A stretch of 64,000 nt of DNA, from the NCBI RefSeq assembly GCF_022900255.1, contig NZ_JALIRM010000008.1, forward strand, positions 1 to 64,000, in the 5' to 3' direction. Within the stretch, counting starts at the first letter, position 1; every line of letters begins with the position of its first letter. The translations under genes and the position numbers were made by a program. The stretch comes from Lederbergia wuyishanensis. GTDB lineage: Bacteria > Bacillota > Bacilli > Bacillales > Bacillaceae_C. Shown piece after piece: positions 29,478 through 38,405 of the stretch. The notes under the pieces are model-generated. The model was given only the letters and a program-made list of their open reading frames with translations. It was not told where the DNA came from and ran no database searches.

Positions 29478-29708
29478 TTGTGGTGGACTATTGGTATCAT
29501 GTTTTGTTTAATGACAGTTATTGCGCTTACTGCCATCATAACTGCCCATATGCGTTCTAGTTCAAAAATCAAAGGTAAATTCATTCAAGACCAGTTGGAA
29601 TTAGAAAAAATGAAACATAAGAATTATTTGCTGGAGACTGAAAAAATGAAGTTAGAATTGGAACGTATGCAATTAGAGAATCCAAAAGAAGAAGTCTTTA
29701 AAGTATAG
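29478..29708 (+). CDS. Small membrane/coiled-coil protein, copy 1
   Basis: 76 residues: one N-terminal hydrophobic segment (about 2-24) followed by a charged helix with heptad-like pattern, IKGKFIQDQLELEKMKHK to ERMQLENPKEEVFKV. TTG start with GAGGTGA upstream, read as TTG TGG TGG. It lies 150 bases after the sigma fusion gene and recurs in the same place after copy 2, so the pair is a conserved unit. It may bind the fusion protein at the membrane; no family is recognised. Confidence 0.75.
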   Translation: MWWTIGIMFCLMTVIALTAIITAHMRSSSKIKGKFIQDQLELEKMKHKNYLLETEKMKLELERMQLENPKEEVFKV

Positions 29709-29770
29709 TAAAAGGCAGCCAAATAAGCTTACTGCTTTATAGAAAACAAAGTGGAATTCTAGCTAGTAAG

Positions 29771-29804
29771 AAAGGCCTCTCCAGAATAAGAGAGGCCTTT
29801 TCCA
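29771..29804 (+). terminator. Terminator of cassette copy 1
   Basis: AAAGGCCTCTC (29771-29781) pairs with GAGAGGCCTTT (29790-29800), T run after. Confidence 0.9.
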
Positions 29805-29923
29805 TATCTATAAATTGTGGAGCAAAAAAACTACTGCCATTTATATAAAACTCCTGTCTGAAAAAAATCCTTGTCTATGTGAAAGTGAAAAAAATGATCG
29901 GTAGAGAGATAAACAAATGTTAC

Positions 29924-30142
29924 TCACCTTTTTTTCTTTTTTGAATTATCTACAATAAGTGTATTTTTTTTCACCTTTTCAAAAATAACTTGAACGTGAA
30001 ATTTTTTTTCATCAATACTATCAACACTTGTAATTTTACCTTTACGACCTTTAATACTGATATCTTCACCTACAGATGGAACACGTTTAAGCAGCTGATT
30101 TAATAAAACATTTTTGTCTTCTAAAAAATAAACAACAAACAT
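29924..30142 (-). CDS. Small hypothetical basic protein with KOW-like strand
   Basis: 72 residues, strongly basic C-terminus (KKNTLIVDNSKKKKR). The middle VGEDISIKGRKGKITSVDSIDEKKFHVQVIFE resembles a small SH3/KOW-type beta barrel found in nucleic-acid-binding proteins, but the match is weak. AGAGGTG lies about ten bases before the ATG. Alone on the minus strand between two plus-strand units. Confidence 0.55.
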   Translation of the reverse strand: MFVVYFLEDKNVLLNQLLKRVPSVGEDISIKGRKGKITSVDSIDEKKFHVQVIFEKVKKNTLIVDNSKKKKR

Positions 30143-30583
30143 TTTACCAACACCTCTTTCATATGGTAGGGTATTACATAAAAATATATATTGTATCCTT
30201 CTAATAAAATATATGATTACAGTTAGATTTAGACCAAAAGATTAGTATAATCCTTTGAAAATGATGAAAGCTTTATACTTGGAGGAGAAATAATTTCCAT
30301 TAGTATTCTAGCTAGTAATTTACTGATTCAAGGTAAGAATGCGTGGTAAAATACATAATGAAAGAAGGCAACTAACCATTTGGGCGTTGCTTTTTTTTAA
30401 CTTTTTCTCTGCGATTCATGTGAAAAACTATTCAGAGGCAAGGGTATTCGTGGTCACTCCTTAGGGTCTTAGTAAAAAGTTTGTAACATAGAAATCTCTT
30501 ACTTAAGTTTTATGTTACTTTTTCTATATATAAAATTAGTTTTATGGGAATAAAGCCGAGTAGTAAATGACAAGGGGAAGCAA
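30143..30583. other. Intergenic stretch with a weak terminator-like hairpin
   Basis: No supported gene. GCAAC (30368-30372) can pair with GTTGC (30385-30389) before eight T, so some short transcript may end here. A strong GGAGGAG at 30281-30287 is followed by an 18-codon frame starting at ATT and ending before 30350; no usual start codon. Confidence 0.4.
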
Positions 30584-32812
30584 ATGACAACAACGAAAAC
30601 GTATATAAAAGAATGGCAGCAAGCTCTGCAACAGGAGATTAATCACTTAAAAAAGTTTGGCGGAAGTCGCTATTCTGTCATAAATGGAAGACTATTATCA
30701 AACGCCGGCTCTTATAGCTATTATTTTGATACTGCTATCTCATTAAGGATACCAGTTGGATCCTCCATAAAATTGGAATGGGGAACGATGAAAAGCAGTG
30801 GAAAGGTACTATCTTCTGAAGGTAGGGGAATCATACTTACATTGGAACAAAGCTTCGGTGATCTCATCCCAGATGCTTATCTTCTGCATGACCCTTGGGA
30901 ATTACTTGAACAATTAATAGAGCGCTTGGATGAAATCAAAAAAAGCAAACTAAAAAGACTACGAATAAAGAGATTGATGAATCCTTCAGTGGAAACGAAA
31001 CATCCTGAGGAAAAGATTAAGAGTAACCTCCATGAATTGGTTTTGCGTTCCAAATATAATTCAACTACGTTCGTCTGGGGACCACCGGGTACTGGAAAAA
31101 CATACACATTGGCCAGAACAGCAGCTAATAAATATTTTCAGAAGAAAAAAGTGTTGATTTTGTCGCATAGCAATCAAGCTGTCGATGTATTGATGGGGGA
31201 ACTGACTAAGTTTATTAAAAAGAAAAAAAGATTTAGAGAAGGGGATGTGCTCCGCTACGGTGGAATCAATGGGGAAACTCTATCATCTCATCAAGAAATT
31301 ACAACAAATCTGATGATTGAAAAGCAGGATCCGCTCCTTGCTCAAGATAGAGAGAGACTAGTTGAAGAAAGGCGCCACTTAAAGCAAGACTTAGCTCAAT
31401 CTTTCAGTAAACGAGATTCTGACGTTCTTCTTGAACTGGAAACCAAGATTACGAGAATACTAGAAAAAATACGTAAGAAAGAAGTTCAATTAGTAAAAGA
31501 TGCGTTCATTGTAGGCACGACGCTGGCAAAGGCGGCTAGTGACAGTGCTATTTATGAACCTGATTATGATCTTGTCATCCTTGATGAAGCAAGTATGGCA
31601 TATGTACCACAGGCAGCTTTTGCAGCAACTTTGGGAAAGCGAGTCATTATTTGCGGCGACTTCAAGCAGTTGCCTCCGATTGCTTCAAGCCGTGACGCGC
31701 TTGTGGCCAAATGGCTGAAAGAGGATGTGTTCCATAAGGCTGGAGTGGTGGAAGGGCTGAATGAAGAGAAACTTCATCCTCAACTATTTTTATTAAAAGA
31801 ACAGCGGAGGATGCACCCTGATATATCAGCTTTTACCAATCAGTACATCTATCATTCCCTCGTTGGAAATCACGAAAGTGTCTATAAGAGCAGAAGTAGC
31901 ATCACAAGGCTTGCTCCTTTTAAAGAGAAAGCTTCTGTGCTCTTGGATACGAGTTTCACAGGTCTACATTGTATAAGTGATAAAACAACCAATTCCAGAT
32001 TCAATCTATGGCAGCTTTTGCTTTCTTTTCAATTAATTCATGAATCAACATTAAGTGGAGCTAAATCGGTTGGATATGTAACGCCATACCGTGCCCAGGC
32101 GAATCTAATGGATCTGCTTCTTGAAGAGATATATGAGAAAGAGCGCAGTCAAGCGGATATTATTGCGGCTACCGTCCACCGATTCCAGGGGAGTGAACGG
32201 GATGTGATGATATTTGATACGGTCGATGGTGCTCCGCAAAATCGGGCTGGTATGCTAATAACCGGCAAGGAAAGCGAACGATTGATTAACGTAGCCATTA
32301 CAAGAACTAAAGGAAAGTTTCTTCACGTCAGCAACAGAAATTTTATCGAAAAGAACATTTATCCGGGAAAAACACTGCGGCAACTTGTTGACCATCAGGT
32401 TAGGAATAAACAAATGGTTACAACGAAAGAGATTGGTACATGGATTCGAAACCAACACCCAAAATTAAGATGGATTCATGCGCGTAAATTAGATGCTGTT
32501 TTTCAAGACATGAGATCGGCAAAGACAACAATTACCATATCCTTGCCGGAAGGTAGCAAGTTATCTGAAGAATGGACTAAACAGTTACTAAATAGAGGAA
32601 AACGAATAAAATTGACCATTATTTCGAATCAAAAGTGGAGCGAGTGCGATGACTGGATGGATGAAAGCTTTCCATTTCCATTTGTGATTATTGACGAGAA
32701 AGTTTTATGGTTAGGACTTCCGCTCGAAGGCGCTAGAGGAGTCCAGCTCCCTTATGTTGCCGCTAGGCTTAATTCGAGTAGAGTGTGTGAATACTTATTA
32801 AAGCAGATTTAG
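30584..32812 (+). CDS. UPF1/DNA2-like superfamily 1 helicase with possible PLD-like tail
   Basis: 742 residues. Motif I GPPGTGKT at 166-173, motif Ia ILSHSNQAVD, Walker B DEAS at 334-337, motif III CGDFKQLPP, motif IV YVTPYRAQ, motif V/VI VHRFQGSERD and NVAITRTKGK. This set is typical of the UPF1-like SF1B branch acting on DNA or RNA. The last 150 residues (TTITISLPEGSKLSEEW...FVIIDEKVLWLGLPLEG) resemble one half of a phospholipase D-like nuclease fold but without a clear HxK motif. AAGGGGAAGC precedes the ATG. It lies between two copies of the sigma fusion cassette; whether it belongs with them is open. Confidence 0.82.
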   Translation: MTTTKTYIKEWQQALQQEINHLKKFGGSRYSVINGRLLSNAGSYSYYFDTAISLRIPVGSSIKLEWGTMKSSGKVLSSEGRGIILTLEQSFGDLIPDAYLLHDPWELLEQLIERLDEIKKSKLKRLRIKRLMNPSVETKHPEEKIKSNLHELVLRSKYNSTTFVWGPPGTGKTYTLARTAANKYFQKKKVLILSHSNQAVDVLMGELTKFIKKKKRFREGDVLRYGGINGETLSSHQEITTNLMIEKQDPLLAQDRERLVEERRHLKQDLAQSFSKRDSDVLLELETKITRILEKIRKKEVQLVKDAFIVGTTLAKAASDSAIYEPDYDLVILDEASMAYVPQAAFAATLGKRVIICGDFKQLPPIASSRDALVAKWLKEDVFHKAGVVEGLNEEKLHPQLFLLKEQRRMHPDISAFTNQYIYHSLVGNHESVYKSRSSITRLAPFKEKASVLLDTSFTGLHCISDKTTNSRFNLWQLLLSFQLIHESTLSGAKSVGYVTPYRAQANLMDLLLEEIYEKERSQADIIAATVHRFQGSERDVMIFDTVDGAPQNRAGMLITGKESERLINVAITRTKGKFLHVSNRNFIEKNIYPGKTLRQLVDHQVRNKQMVTTKEIGTWIRNQHPKLRWIHARKLDAVFQDMRSAKTTITISLPEGSKLSEEWTKQLLNRGKRIKLTIISNQKWSECDDWMDESFPFPFVIIDEKVLWLGLPLEGARGVQLPYVAARLNSSRVCEYLLKQI

Positions 32813-33199
32813 AAAAGGATTGATTGTTTCTATTGATTTGGGGAGCCAAGCAGCTGCAATGTTGTCTAAAACAGTAATTAACATTAATTTCAACCAGATC
32901 AATCAGAGGATGCAAAATTCAGTGATTCATCCACCGAAAAATTAATAAGTTTATGAATATTTATTTTGATCCAGAATCTAATTTATTTAACTGATGAACA
33001 AAGCTATAATAGGATTAAATAATCTGGAAATTCGGGAAAAAATATACAGTACAATAAGTTGTTTAACTACCACAGAGTTAAGTGTCCAAGAAAATAGACA
33101 TTTACAGCCATTACAGGTAGAAAAGCTCAACTATTAGAGACAATGGATAGAATAATAGAGAATGATAAAAAGAAAAGTTAAAAAGGGGGATATAGATTT
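32813..33199. other. Leader region of cassette copy 2
   Basis: No gene. From about 32950 the sequence is a diverged copy of 26960-27250, including TATAAT at 33005-33010 and the block agagttaagtgt(a/c)caagaaaa. The homology shows that the cassette was duplicated with its promoter. No terminator is visible after the helicase gene. Confidence 0.6.
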
Positions 33200-35260
33200 A
33201 TGATCCCAGCAAAAATAGACTCCATGACAATCACTACGATAAGAGAAAAGGGCGCGGAGTCTATCGTTGATTGGTTCGAACAGCATAAACAATCGTTCTA
33301 TACACTTGGTTGGTGCTATTTTAGGAATCAGAAGCAAATAGAAGAGATTTTTTACAGATCTATCATTAAATTGGATAAGGAATTGCCTCGATTTAATAGA
33401 GAAACATCATTCGAAATATGGGCAACGTCTATATTTCTACATACGTGCCGGGAACTTTCTGATGAAAAAAGTTTAAAAGTTTCTGAGGATGGTGAACATC
33501 GTCACGATTTATTTAAAGCACTCGATCAGTTGGATAAGGATCAGAGGGAAGCAGTGGTGATTACATATGTTATAGGAATTTCTCGAGAGGAAGCGGCACA
33601 ACTTCTCCACGTTTCAGCGGAAAAGTTGAAAGAACTTTTGTTTTCAGGAATTCAGTCACTTAAAAAAGAATGGGAATACGGGTCATCCTCTAATGGTTGT
33701 AAGGAGTATTATAAGAATTACATTGATTACTTTGAAAGAACCCTAGAACGTTCGAAAAAGATTGATGTCGAGATGCATATTTATCATTGCCAAGACTGTC
33801 GAGAGGATTTGGGCTCCTTTCAGGATATCTTGTTAACTCTTACTGAAAGGATGAAGAATTTCCATGTGCCATCTGGTTTCATGGAGAACGTCAAAGATAG
33901 GCTTGCTGTAAAGGAGAAGCAAGAAAAACAGAAGAACAACAAGCGTCAAAGAATAGGGCTTATCTTTGTAGGTATTATTACTTTATTAATAGGTATAGAA
34001 TTTTTTACAGGGTTTATGACCAACCACTACTATGCACGGACAGAAAAAGATGAGCAATTGCGTGCCTTTATACAACATGGCATGGGGAAAAGATTGAACA
34101 TGGAAGCAGAAAGCGGCGGGGTCAAAATTAAGCTCAAGAGTGTGATTGCTGATGATATACAGACGCTGATTTTTTATGAAATAGAAGATACAGTGGGAGA
34201 GAATCAATATATGATTGATTATTATGAGGGCGTTTCTGTGGAGGACGAATATAAAATCATGAGCCATACAACACCCCCAAGATACTTTCCTCCTGATCTT
34301 AAATCGGATTCAAATAATATAGAAAAGAATGTGTATCAAGGAAAGTTAAGTCTGCGGCCACTTTTAAATGATAAAGATACAATAAAATTTAAGATTATAA
34401 AGCTTCACAAATTAATTCGTGATGACTCTGAACAGAATATTCTTATAGATTACGAAAACATAGAAAATAAAACAGGGGAATGGAATTTTGAGATCTCTGT
34501 AACAAAACGGCCCTCTATAGAATATACGTTAGATGTAAAAACAGAAATCGAGGGGATTCCTGTTCGATTTGATAAACTAACGATTGCTCCAACAACGACA
34601 ATTCTGCATAGTGCTTTTAACTATGAACTGCCAGGGAAGAGGGTACAAAATCTTGATTTTGACAATCTAAAAGTGGTCGATAAAATATTGGAAGCTGATT
34701 TATATGGTAACTCTTTTGTAACTAACGACGGCACTTGGATTTCTTTTCAAGCACATTTTGACCCACTTTTTGGAGAAAAACCGAAAGAGATTACAGTTCA
34801 GTTCAATTCTGTTTATTTAGTATATGAAGAGCAAAAATCTATTGAGCTGGATGCTTCTCAGACATATCCTCAAACCTTTGAATATGCAGGTAGTACAATC
34901 TCCATCGACAAAGTGGAAGTTGGACAACCTACCAAAATTGTCATAAGTAATCATGAAATCAAAAATCGAGCATACGATCAGATTCAATTCCGTGTTATGA
35001 ATGAAGACGAATATGAAGTTAATTCCATGGGGATAGATTATGAAGGAGTTCTAGTTGATAAAAACTGGATTGAATACGATATGAAGAAGAACCCTTTCGT
35101 ATATGAAGAAATTGAGCAGCCCCGTTATTTCGTTACAGTTCAGACTATAGAGTTACAAAGTAATGACGATGAAGAGATTGTGAACCCTAAAAGACTGGAG
35201 ATTTATGAATATAGTACAACAAAATATTTGGATGATGTAGTGAATATTTCGTTGGAATAA
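33200..35260 (+). CDS. ECF sigma factor fused to membrane anti-sigma/DUF4179 sensor, copy 2
   Basis: 686 residues with the same domain order as copy 1: sigma region 2-like (DWFEQHKQSFYTLGWCYFRNQKQIEEIFY), region 4-like (KDQREAVVITYVIGISREEAAQLL), zinc site H-x3-C-x2-C in MHIYHCQDCRED, a single membrane span, and the outer DUF4179/DUF5643-like part. The paralogs look clearly but not closely similar, with the cytoplasmic zinc region and the juxtamembrane part best kept and the outer domain most diverged, as expected if they sense different cues. ATG at 33200 with AAAGGGGG upstream as in copy 1. Confidence 0.75.
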   Translation: MIPAKIDSMTITTIREKGAESIVDWFEQHKQSFYTLGWCYFRNQKQIEEIFYRSIIKLDKELPRFNRETSFEIWATSIFLHTCRELSDEKSLKVSEDGEHRHDLFKALDQLDKDQREAVVITYVIGISREEAAQLLHVSAEKLKELLFSGIQSLKKEWEYGSSSNGCKEYYKNYIDYFERTLERSKKIDVEMHIYHCQDCREDLGSFQDILLTLTERMKNFHVPSGFMENVKDRLAVKEKQEKQKNNKRQRIGLIFVGIITLLIGIEFFTGFMTNHYYARTEKDEQLRAFIQHGMGKRLNMEAESGGVKIKLKSVIADDIQTLIFYEIEDTVGENQYMIDYYEGVSVEDEYKIMSHTTPPRYFPPDLKSDSNNIEKNVYQGKLSLRPLLNDKDTIKFKIIKLHKLIRDDSEQNILIDYENIENKTGEWNFEISVTKRPSIEYTLDVKTEIEGIPVRFDKLTIAPTTTILHSAFNYELPGKRVQNLDFDNLKVVDKILEADLYGNSFVTNDGTWISFQAHFDPLFGEKPKEITVQFNSVYLVYEEQKSIELDASQTYPQTFEYAGSTISIDKVEVGQPTKIVISNHEIKNRAYDQIQFRVMNEDEYEVNSMGIDYEGVLVDKNWIEYDMKKNPFVYEEIEQPRYFVTVQTIELQSNDDEEIVNPKRLEIYEYSTTKYLDDVVNISLE

Positions 35261-35584
35261 TGTTTCATGCTTATGTGTCTAAAAGCCTATCAGAACTCAA
35301 GCTTGCCCAATGCAGTCTGTACTTAAAGGTTTCAAAACTAAAATGCGTTTCCCAGTAAAAATAAACATCTCGGATCCCAACCCTGAATTCGTTAGAATAC
35401 GATTTCCGGGTCTTCTTTATCTCATGAAAACTGGAAAGATATTCTTTTACACAAGCTCTATAATATGAAGAAATTAATTTCATACAACCTTGAATCTAAA
35501 TGTCTTTTCTACCGTATATAAACTATATATTACTTATCCATATTGTACTAAACCATTGAAAACAGAAAAAATGAGGTGATTTTT
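35261..35584. repeat. Intergenic stretch with a third copy of the dispersed repeat
   Basis: Bases about 35340-35430 (cagtaaaaataaacatctcgg...ccaaccctgaattcgt...gatttccgggtcttc) match the element after rlmCD. It sits between the second fusion gene and its small partner gene, where copy 1 has only 150 bases of unrelated spacer, so the element inserted after the duplication. Confidence 0.65.
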
Positions 35585-35806
35585 TTGTGGTGGATTATTG
35601 GTATTATGATTTGTTCAATTCCAATACTTGGAATAATAACGGAACATTTGCGTTCTAGTGCAAGTATCAAAGGTAAATTCATTCAAGACCAGTTGGAATT
35701 AGAAAAAATGAAACATAAGAATTATTTGCTGGAGACGGAAAAGTTGAGATTAGAATTGGAACGAATGCAATTAGAGAACTCAAAAGAAGACGTCTATAAA
35801 GTATAG
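35585..35806 (+). CDS. Small membrane/coiled-coil protein, copy 2
   Basis: 73 residues: hydrophobic start WWIIGIMICSIPILGIITEHL, then a charged helix nearly identical to copy 1 (IKGKFIQDQLELEKMKHK and YLLETEK shared exactly). TTG at 35585 matches the copy 1 start, with GAGGTGA five to six bases upstream. A stretch of about 70 bases encoding the helix is identical or nearly so to copy 1, while the membrane segment has diverged. That points to strong selection or recent gene conversion on the helix. Function unknown. Confidence 0.75.
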   Translation: MWWIIGIMICSIPILGIITEHLRSSASIKGKFIQDQLELEKMKHKNYLLETEKLRLELERMQLENSKEDVYKV

Positions 35807-36029
35807 TGAAAATAAAGTACTGCATTATTGGAAAGCAAAGCAAGAAAGTGATAGGGCTTAAACTAATTATTAAAAATCTTCTTAAGTCAGTATCCGACAA
35901 GATGGATATCATCAATGGAGATTTGAATCAAAAGATAACACCTATATTTTTATAATTAGCTCCACTTCATGTGGATTCAATTTAATAAAGAATTTTGCAT
36001 CCCTAATGTAAAGGAGGCAATCCGTTAAA

Positions 36030-36470
36030 TTGAAGAGAATCATAAGTATGATGTTTGTGTGTTTAATAGTTCTTAGTGGTTGCAGTGAGAGCAGTGACTT
36101 TTATTCTGGTATTGAGAACGACATTTTAAATGACATAAATACGGAGTATCATGAGTACAAGGGACACAGTGATAATTGGGCAGCAGTTTATATCGTTTAT
36201 AAGGCGAAAGATAAAGATAAATATTCAACGAAATTGTATACAAAGTATATAGGCAAGAAACCAAACCCGACAGGTAAAATAAGCTATAATTATGATTTAG
36301 GTAGCGATGTTGGAAATGGTGCTGCGTATTTCAAAGATGTACCTGAAAAGGGAATTTATTACTTAGGTTCAATAGCTAGTAATGAGTCTATTTCAACTAA
36401 AGACACCAAAGTAAAATTGCAAATTGAATGGAATAAAAAGTCAGAAACAATTGACTTGAAATCAAAATGA
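36030..36470 (+). CDS. Small secreted lipoprotein, unknown function
   Basis: 146 residues. Signal peptide MKRIISMMFVCLIVLSGC with lipobox cysteine C18; the mature part is a short beta-rich domain with WAAVYIVYKAKDKDKYSTKLYTKYIGKKP and a closing KVKLQIEWNKKSETIDLK. No family recognised. TTG start at 36030 follows AAAGGAGG with a long 12-base gap. It comes 220 bases after cassette copy 2 and could be co-transcribed with it. Confidence 0.7.
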   Translation: MKRIISMMFVCLIVLSGCSESSDFYSGIENDILNDINTEYHEYKGHSDNWAAVYIVYKAKDKDKYSTKLYTKYIGKKPNPTGKISYNYDLGSDVGNGAAYFKDVPEKGIYYLGSIASNESISTKDTKVKLQIEWNKKSETIDLKSK

Positions 36471-36479
36471 AAAAGTTTC

Positions 36480-36510
36480 GAAGAGTTTATTCATAAACTT
36501 CTTTTTTTCT
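36480..36510 (+). terminator. Terminator after the lipoprotein gene
   Basis: GAAGAGTTTA pairs imperfectly with TAAACTTC, followed by a T run ending near 36508. Confidence 0.7.
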
Positions 36511-36543
36511 GGTACTCTTAACAAGCTATAAATTAATCTATAA

Positions 36544-36590
36544 AAAAGCCAATCCTTAGCACGTATAGGTATTAAGGAGTGGCCTTTTTA
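36544..36590. terminator. Second hairpin with T run
   Basis: AAAGCCAATCCTTA near 36546 pairs with TAAGGAGTGGCCTTT near 36585 (one mismatch), with A and T runs on both sides, so it could work on either strand. It lies 110 bases before the end of the convergent AlkD-like gene. Confidence 0.65.
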
Positions 36591-36702
36591 TGTAGAAATT
36601 TAATTAGCGTGCACCAATAGTTCTCGCATCGAAGTTAAGATAAATGAACCCTTTAGGCCAGTCACTTCTACAAAAGGAGCGTCCCCCATAGGTGAGCTCT
36701 TT

Positions 36703-37419
36703 TTAACATCTTACATATTTGCGTTTAAAACCAATTCTACCTTTATCGATTTCTTTTTGAATACTTTCGTGTGCGTTTAGGAAACTGCTTTTTTTATTGT
36801 CCCGTTTGATTTCTACTATTCCTACTTCCTTTGTAGTCTCTACAGCCTTGTCATGTAGCGGTAAATATGAAGTCCCAACGGTGTATAAAAAATTATTCAT
36901 AGCTGATTTCGTTCGCTCTGGTGAATTATGAATGGTATTTTTTACAATATCAAGCATATTGGAAATCTTACTTTCGGAAAATTCATGGTCTTTGCGATTG
37001 CCTAAGAGCCAACAGTAGCAACTCCAGCCCGCTGACATTCTCAGCTCGTCACCGCTTGCAATCCATTTATCAGCAACGTCTTGTGCAATATCTGACTCTG
37101 ATAAAGTTACTGCTACCACATAATCGGACAACATATAAAAATATGCTCCATCCATCCAACGATCAAAATCCGCATCTGTCATGGCTTTGGGGTCAGCAAT
37201 AATGCCAGCAAAGTACATTGCATCGTAGTTGCCTGTTGCATAAAGCTCATCAGCTAAACTTTGATTTATTTTTATTTTCCTTGCGATTGGTTTCATAGCA
37301 CCTGTAGCCACGCCAAAAAGCGGCTCTTGGGCACCATTGGATATGTATATTTTTTTCGTTCGCTCCTTGCCTAGCGCTTCAAGTTCTGCCATAACTGTTT
37401 CAAAATCCAAGTTTTGCAC
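36703..37419 (-). CDS. AlkD-like DNA alkylation repair protein
   Basis: 238 residues of the HEAT-like repeat fold shared with AlkD glycosylases (PF08713): MAELEALGKERTKKIYISNGAQEPLFGVATGAMKPIARKIK, YFAGIIADPKAMTDADFDRWMDGAYFYMLSDYVVAV and the C-terminal VGTSYLPLHDKAVETTKEVG. True AlkD excises bulky alkyl purines; this branch is shorter on catalytic evidence, so activity is uncertain. GTG start at 37419 has GGAAGGAA almost adjacent; TTG at 37410 is spaced better. Monocistronic. Confidence 0.75.
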   Translation of the reverse strand: MQNLDFETVMAELEALGKERTKKIYISNGAQEPLFGVATGAMKPIARKIKINQSLADELYATGNYDAMYFAGIIADPKAMTDADFDRWMDGAYFYMLSDYVVAVTLSESDIAQDVADKWIASGDELRMSAGWSCYCWLLGNRKDHEFSESKISNMLDIVKNTIHNSPERTKSAMNNFLYTVGTSYLPLHDKAVETTKEVGIVEIKRDNKKSSFLNAHESIQKEIDKGRIGFKRKYVRC

Positions 37420-37752
37420 TTCCTTCCATAATTAACCCATAATTAAAATAAGTAATTCCTATTTCTTATCAAGATTCCATACTTCTTCCAATAATCTTTT
37501 AAAAAGTATTTTTCATTAGCTTAAGCGCATTTTTATGAAAACAAATCTTCAAGTCCTAACTCCAAAAAAATCTACCTTCTTAAACAATAACACAAAGCCA
37601 TAGCTAAACCTTTACTGTATTTAATTTTTAAAAATATACTGGTGAAAATTATCGTAAAGATTCCTACAATTGACATCATTTTTTTCTTACCCTAAACTTC
37701 TATTAATTGTAATGCAAATAAATCCGTAAATGAAAGGATGTTTGAGCTGAGT
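37420..37752. other. Intergenic stretch between divergent genes
   Basis: AT-rich and without a recognisable gene. It must carry the promoters for the AlkD-like and SnoaL-like genes; no single promoter stands out. Confidence 0.4.
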
Positions 37753-38145
37753 ATGGAACAACAATTTACATTGAATCAGTCCATTAAAGAAAAAGCGGTA
37801 TCTTTTCTTAAACTCGTAGCATCAGGAAAAGTTCTGGAAGCATACCAAAGTTACGTTGGTCCTGAATTTAGTCACCATAACCCCTATTTTCCTGGAGATG
37901 CAGAATCTCTCATGCTAGCAATGGAAGAGAATGCAACTAAAAACCCTCAAAAGATATTTGATGTAAAACTTGCTATTCAAGATGGAGATAAAGTTGCAGT
38001 TCACTCCCATGTGAAGCAGAATCCAAATGATCTTGGAGTGGCTGTTGTACATATATTTCGTTTTCAAGATGATCAAATTGTTGAACTGTGGGATATTGGC
38101 CAAGCTATATCAGAGGACTCACCTAATCAGAATGGGATGTTCTAG
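37753..38145 (+). CDS. SnoaL-like/NTF2-fold protein
   Basis: About 130 residues of the NTF2-like alpha+beta barrel, polyketide-cyclase SnoaL type: SIKEKAVSFLKLVASGKVLEAYQSYVGPEFSHHNPYFPGDAESL, DGDKVAVHSHVKQNPNDLGVAVVHIFRFQDDQIVELWDIGQ. His and Asp residues in the pocket are kept. Small-molecule or isomerase role unknown. ATG at 37738 or 37753; an AAAGG site lies directly before the first and about 15 bases before the second, so the start is not settled. Last complete host gene before the prophage. Confidence 0.78.
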   Translation: MEQQFTLNQSIKEKAVSFLKLVASGKVLEAYQSYVGPEFSHHNPYFPGDAESLMLAMEENATKNPQKIFDVKLAIQDGDKVAVHSHVKQNPNDLGVAVVHIFRFQDDQIVELWDIGQAISEDSPNQNGMF

Positions 38146-38201
38146 AGAAAACTTATGTATTTTATGGTATTGAATGTTTCTTATTGAAAGGAAAGACAAT
38201 C

Positions 38202-38236
38202 AAAAAAGAGAATCGAGGAACACTCCCTCGATTCTC
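38202..38236 (-). terminator. Terminator of the split permease gene
   Basis: Eleven-base stem 38208-38218 with 38226-38236. On the minus strand it is followed by TTTTTT (38207-38202). It overlaps the permease stop codon. Confidence 0.85.
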
Positions 38237-38394
38237 TAGAAAATTAATAATCCAATGATCGTTGAAATAATCAGACCTGCGAAAACAGGGAAGATGCTTT
38301 TTCGAACAAGCTCCATAACAGGAACTTTAGCAAAACCAGCTACCGCTACAAGTGAAGACCAAGCAATTAAAGTACTTCTACCGACACAAGACAT
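38236..38394 (-). pseudogene. C-terminal fragment of a membrane permease split by the prophage
   Basis: The minus strand reads 52 codons ending at TAG (38238-38236): VGRSTLIAWSSLVAVAGF, then AKVPVMELVRKSIFPVFAGL and a final hydrophobic helix IISTIIGLLIF. This is the end of an integral membrane transporter (resembling the tails of DcuC-type or related anion permeases; family not certain) and it keeps its own terminator. The reading frame loses homology where the integrase gene starts. The missing N-terminal part is expected at the right prophage end, outside the window. Confidence 0.75.
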
Positions 38395-38405
38395 TTAATT
38401 ATTTG
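38375..38405. other. Likely prophage left attachment site (attL)
   Basis: The host permease frame and the integrase stop codon (38399-38401) meet here, so the recombination core must lie close to this position. The exact core cannot be read without the right end. Serine integrases typically use a 2-base core inside a longer site. Confidence 0.55.

Noticed and set aside
30281-30349. GGAGGAG followed by an 18-codon frame
   Set aside because: It would have to start at ATT, and there is no supporting context; recorded only as a curiosity.
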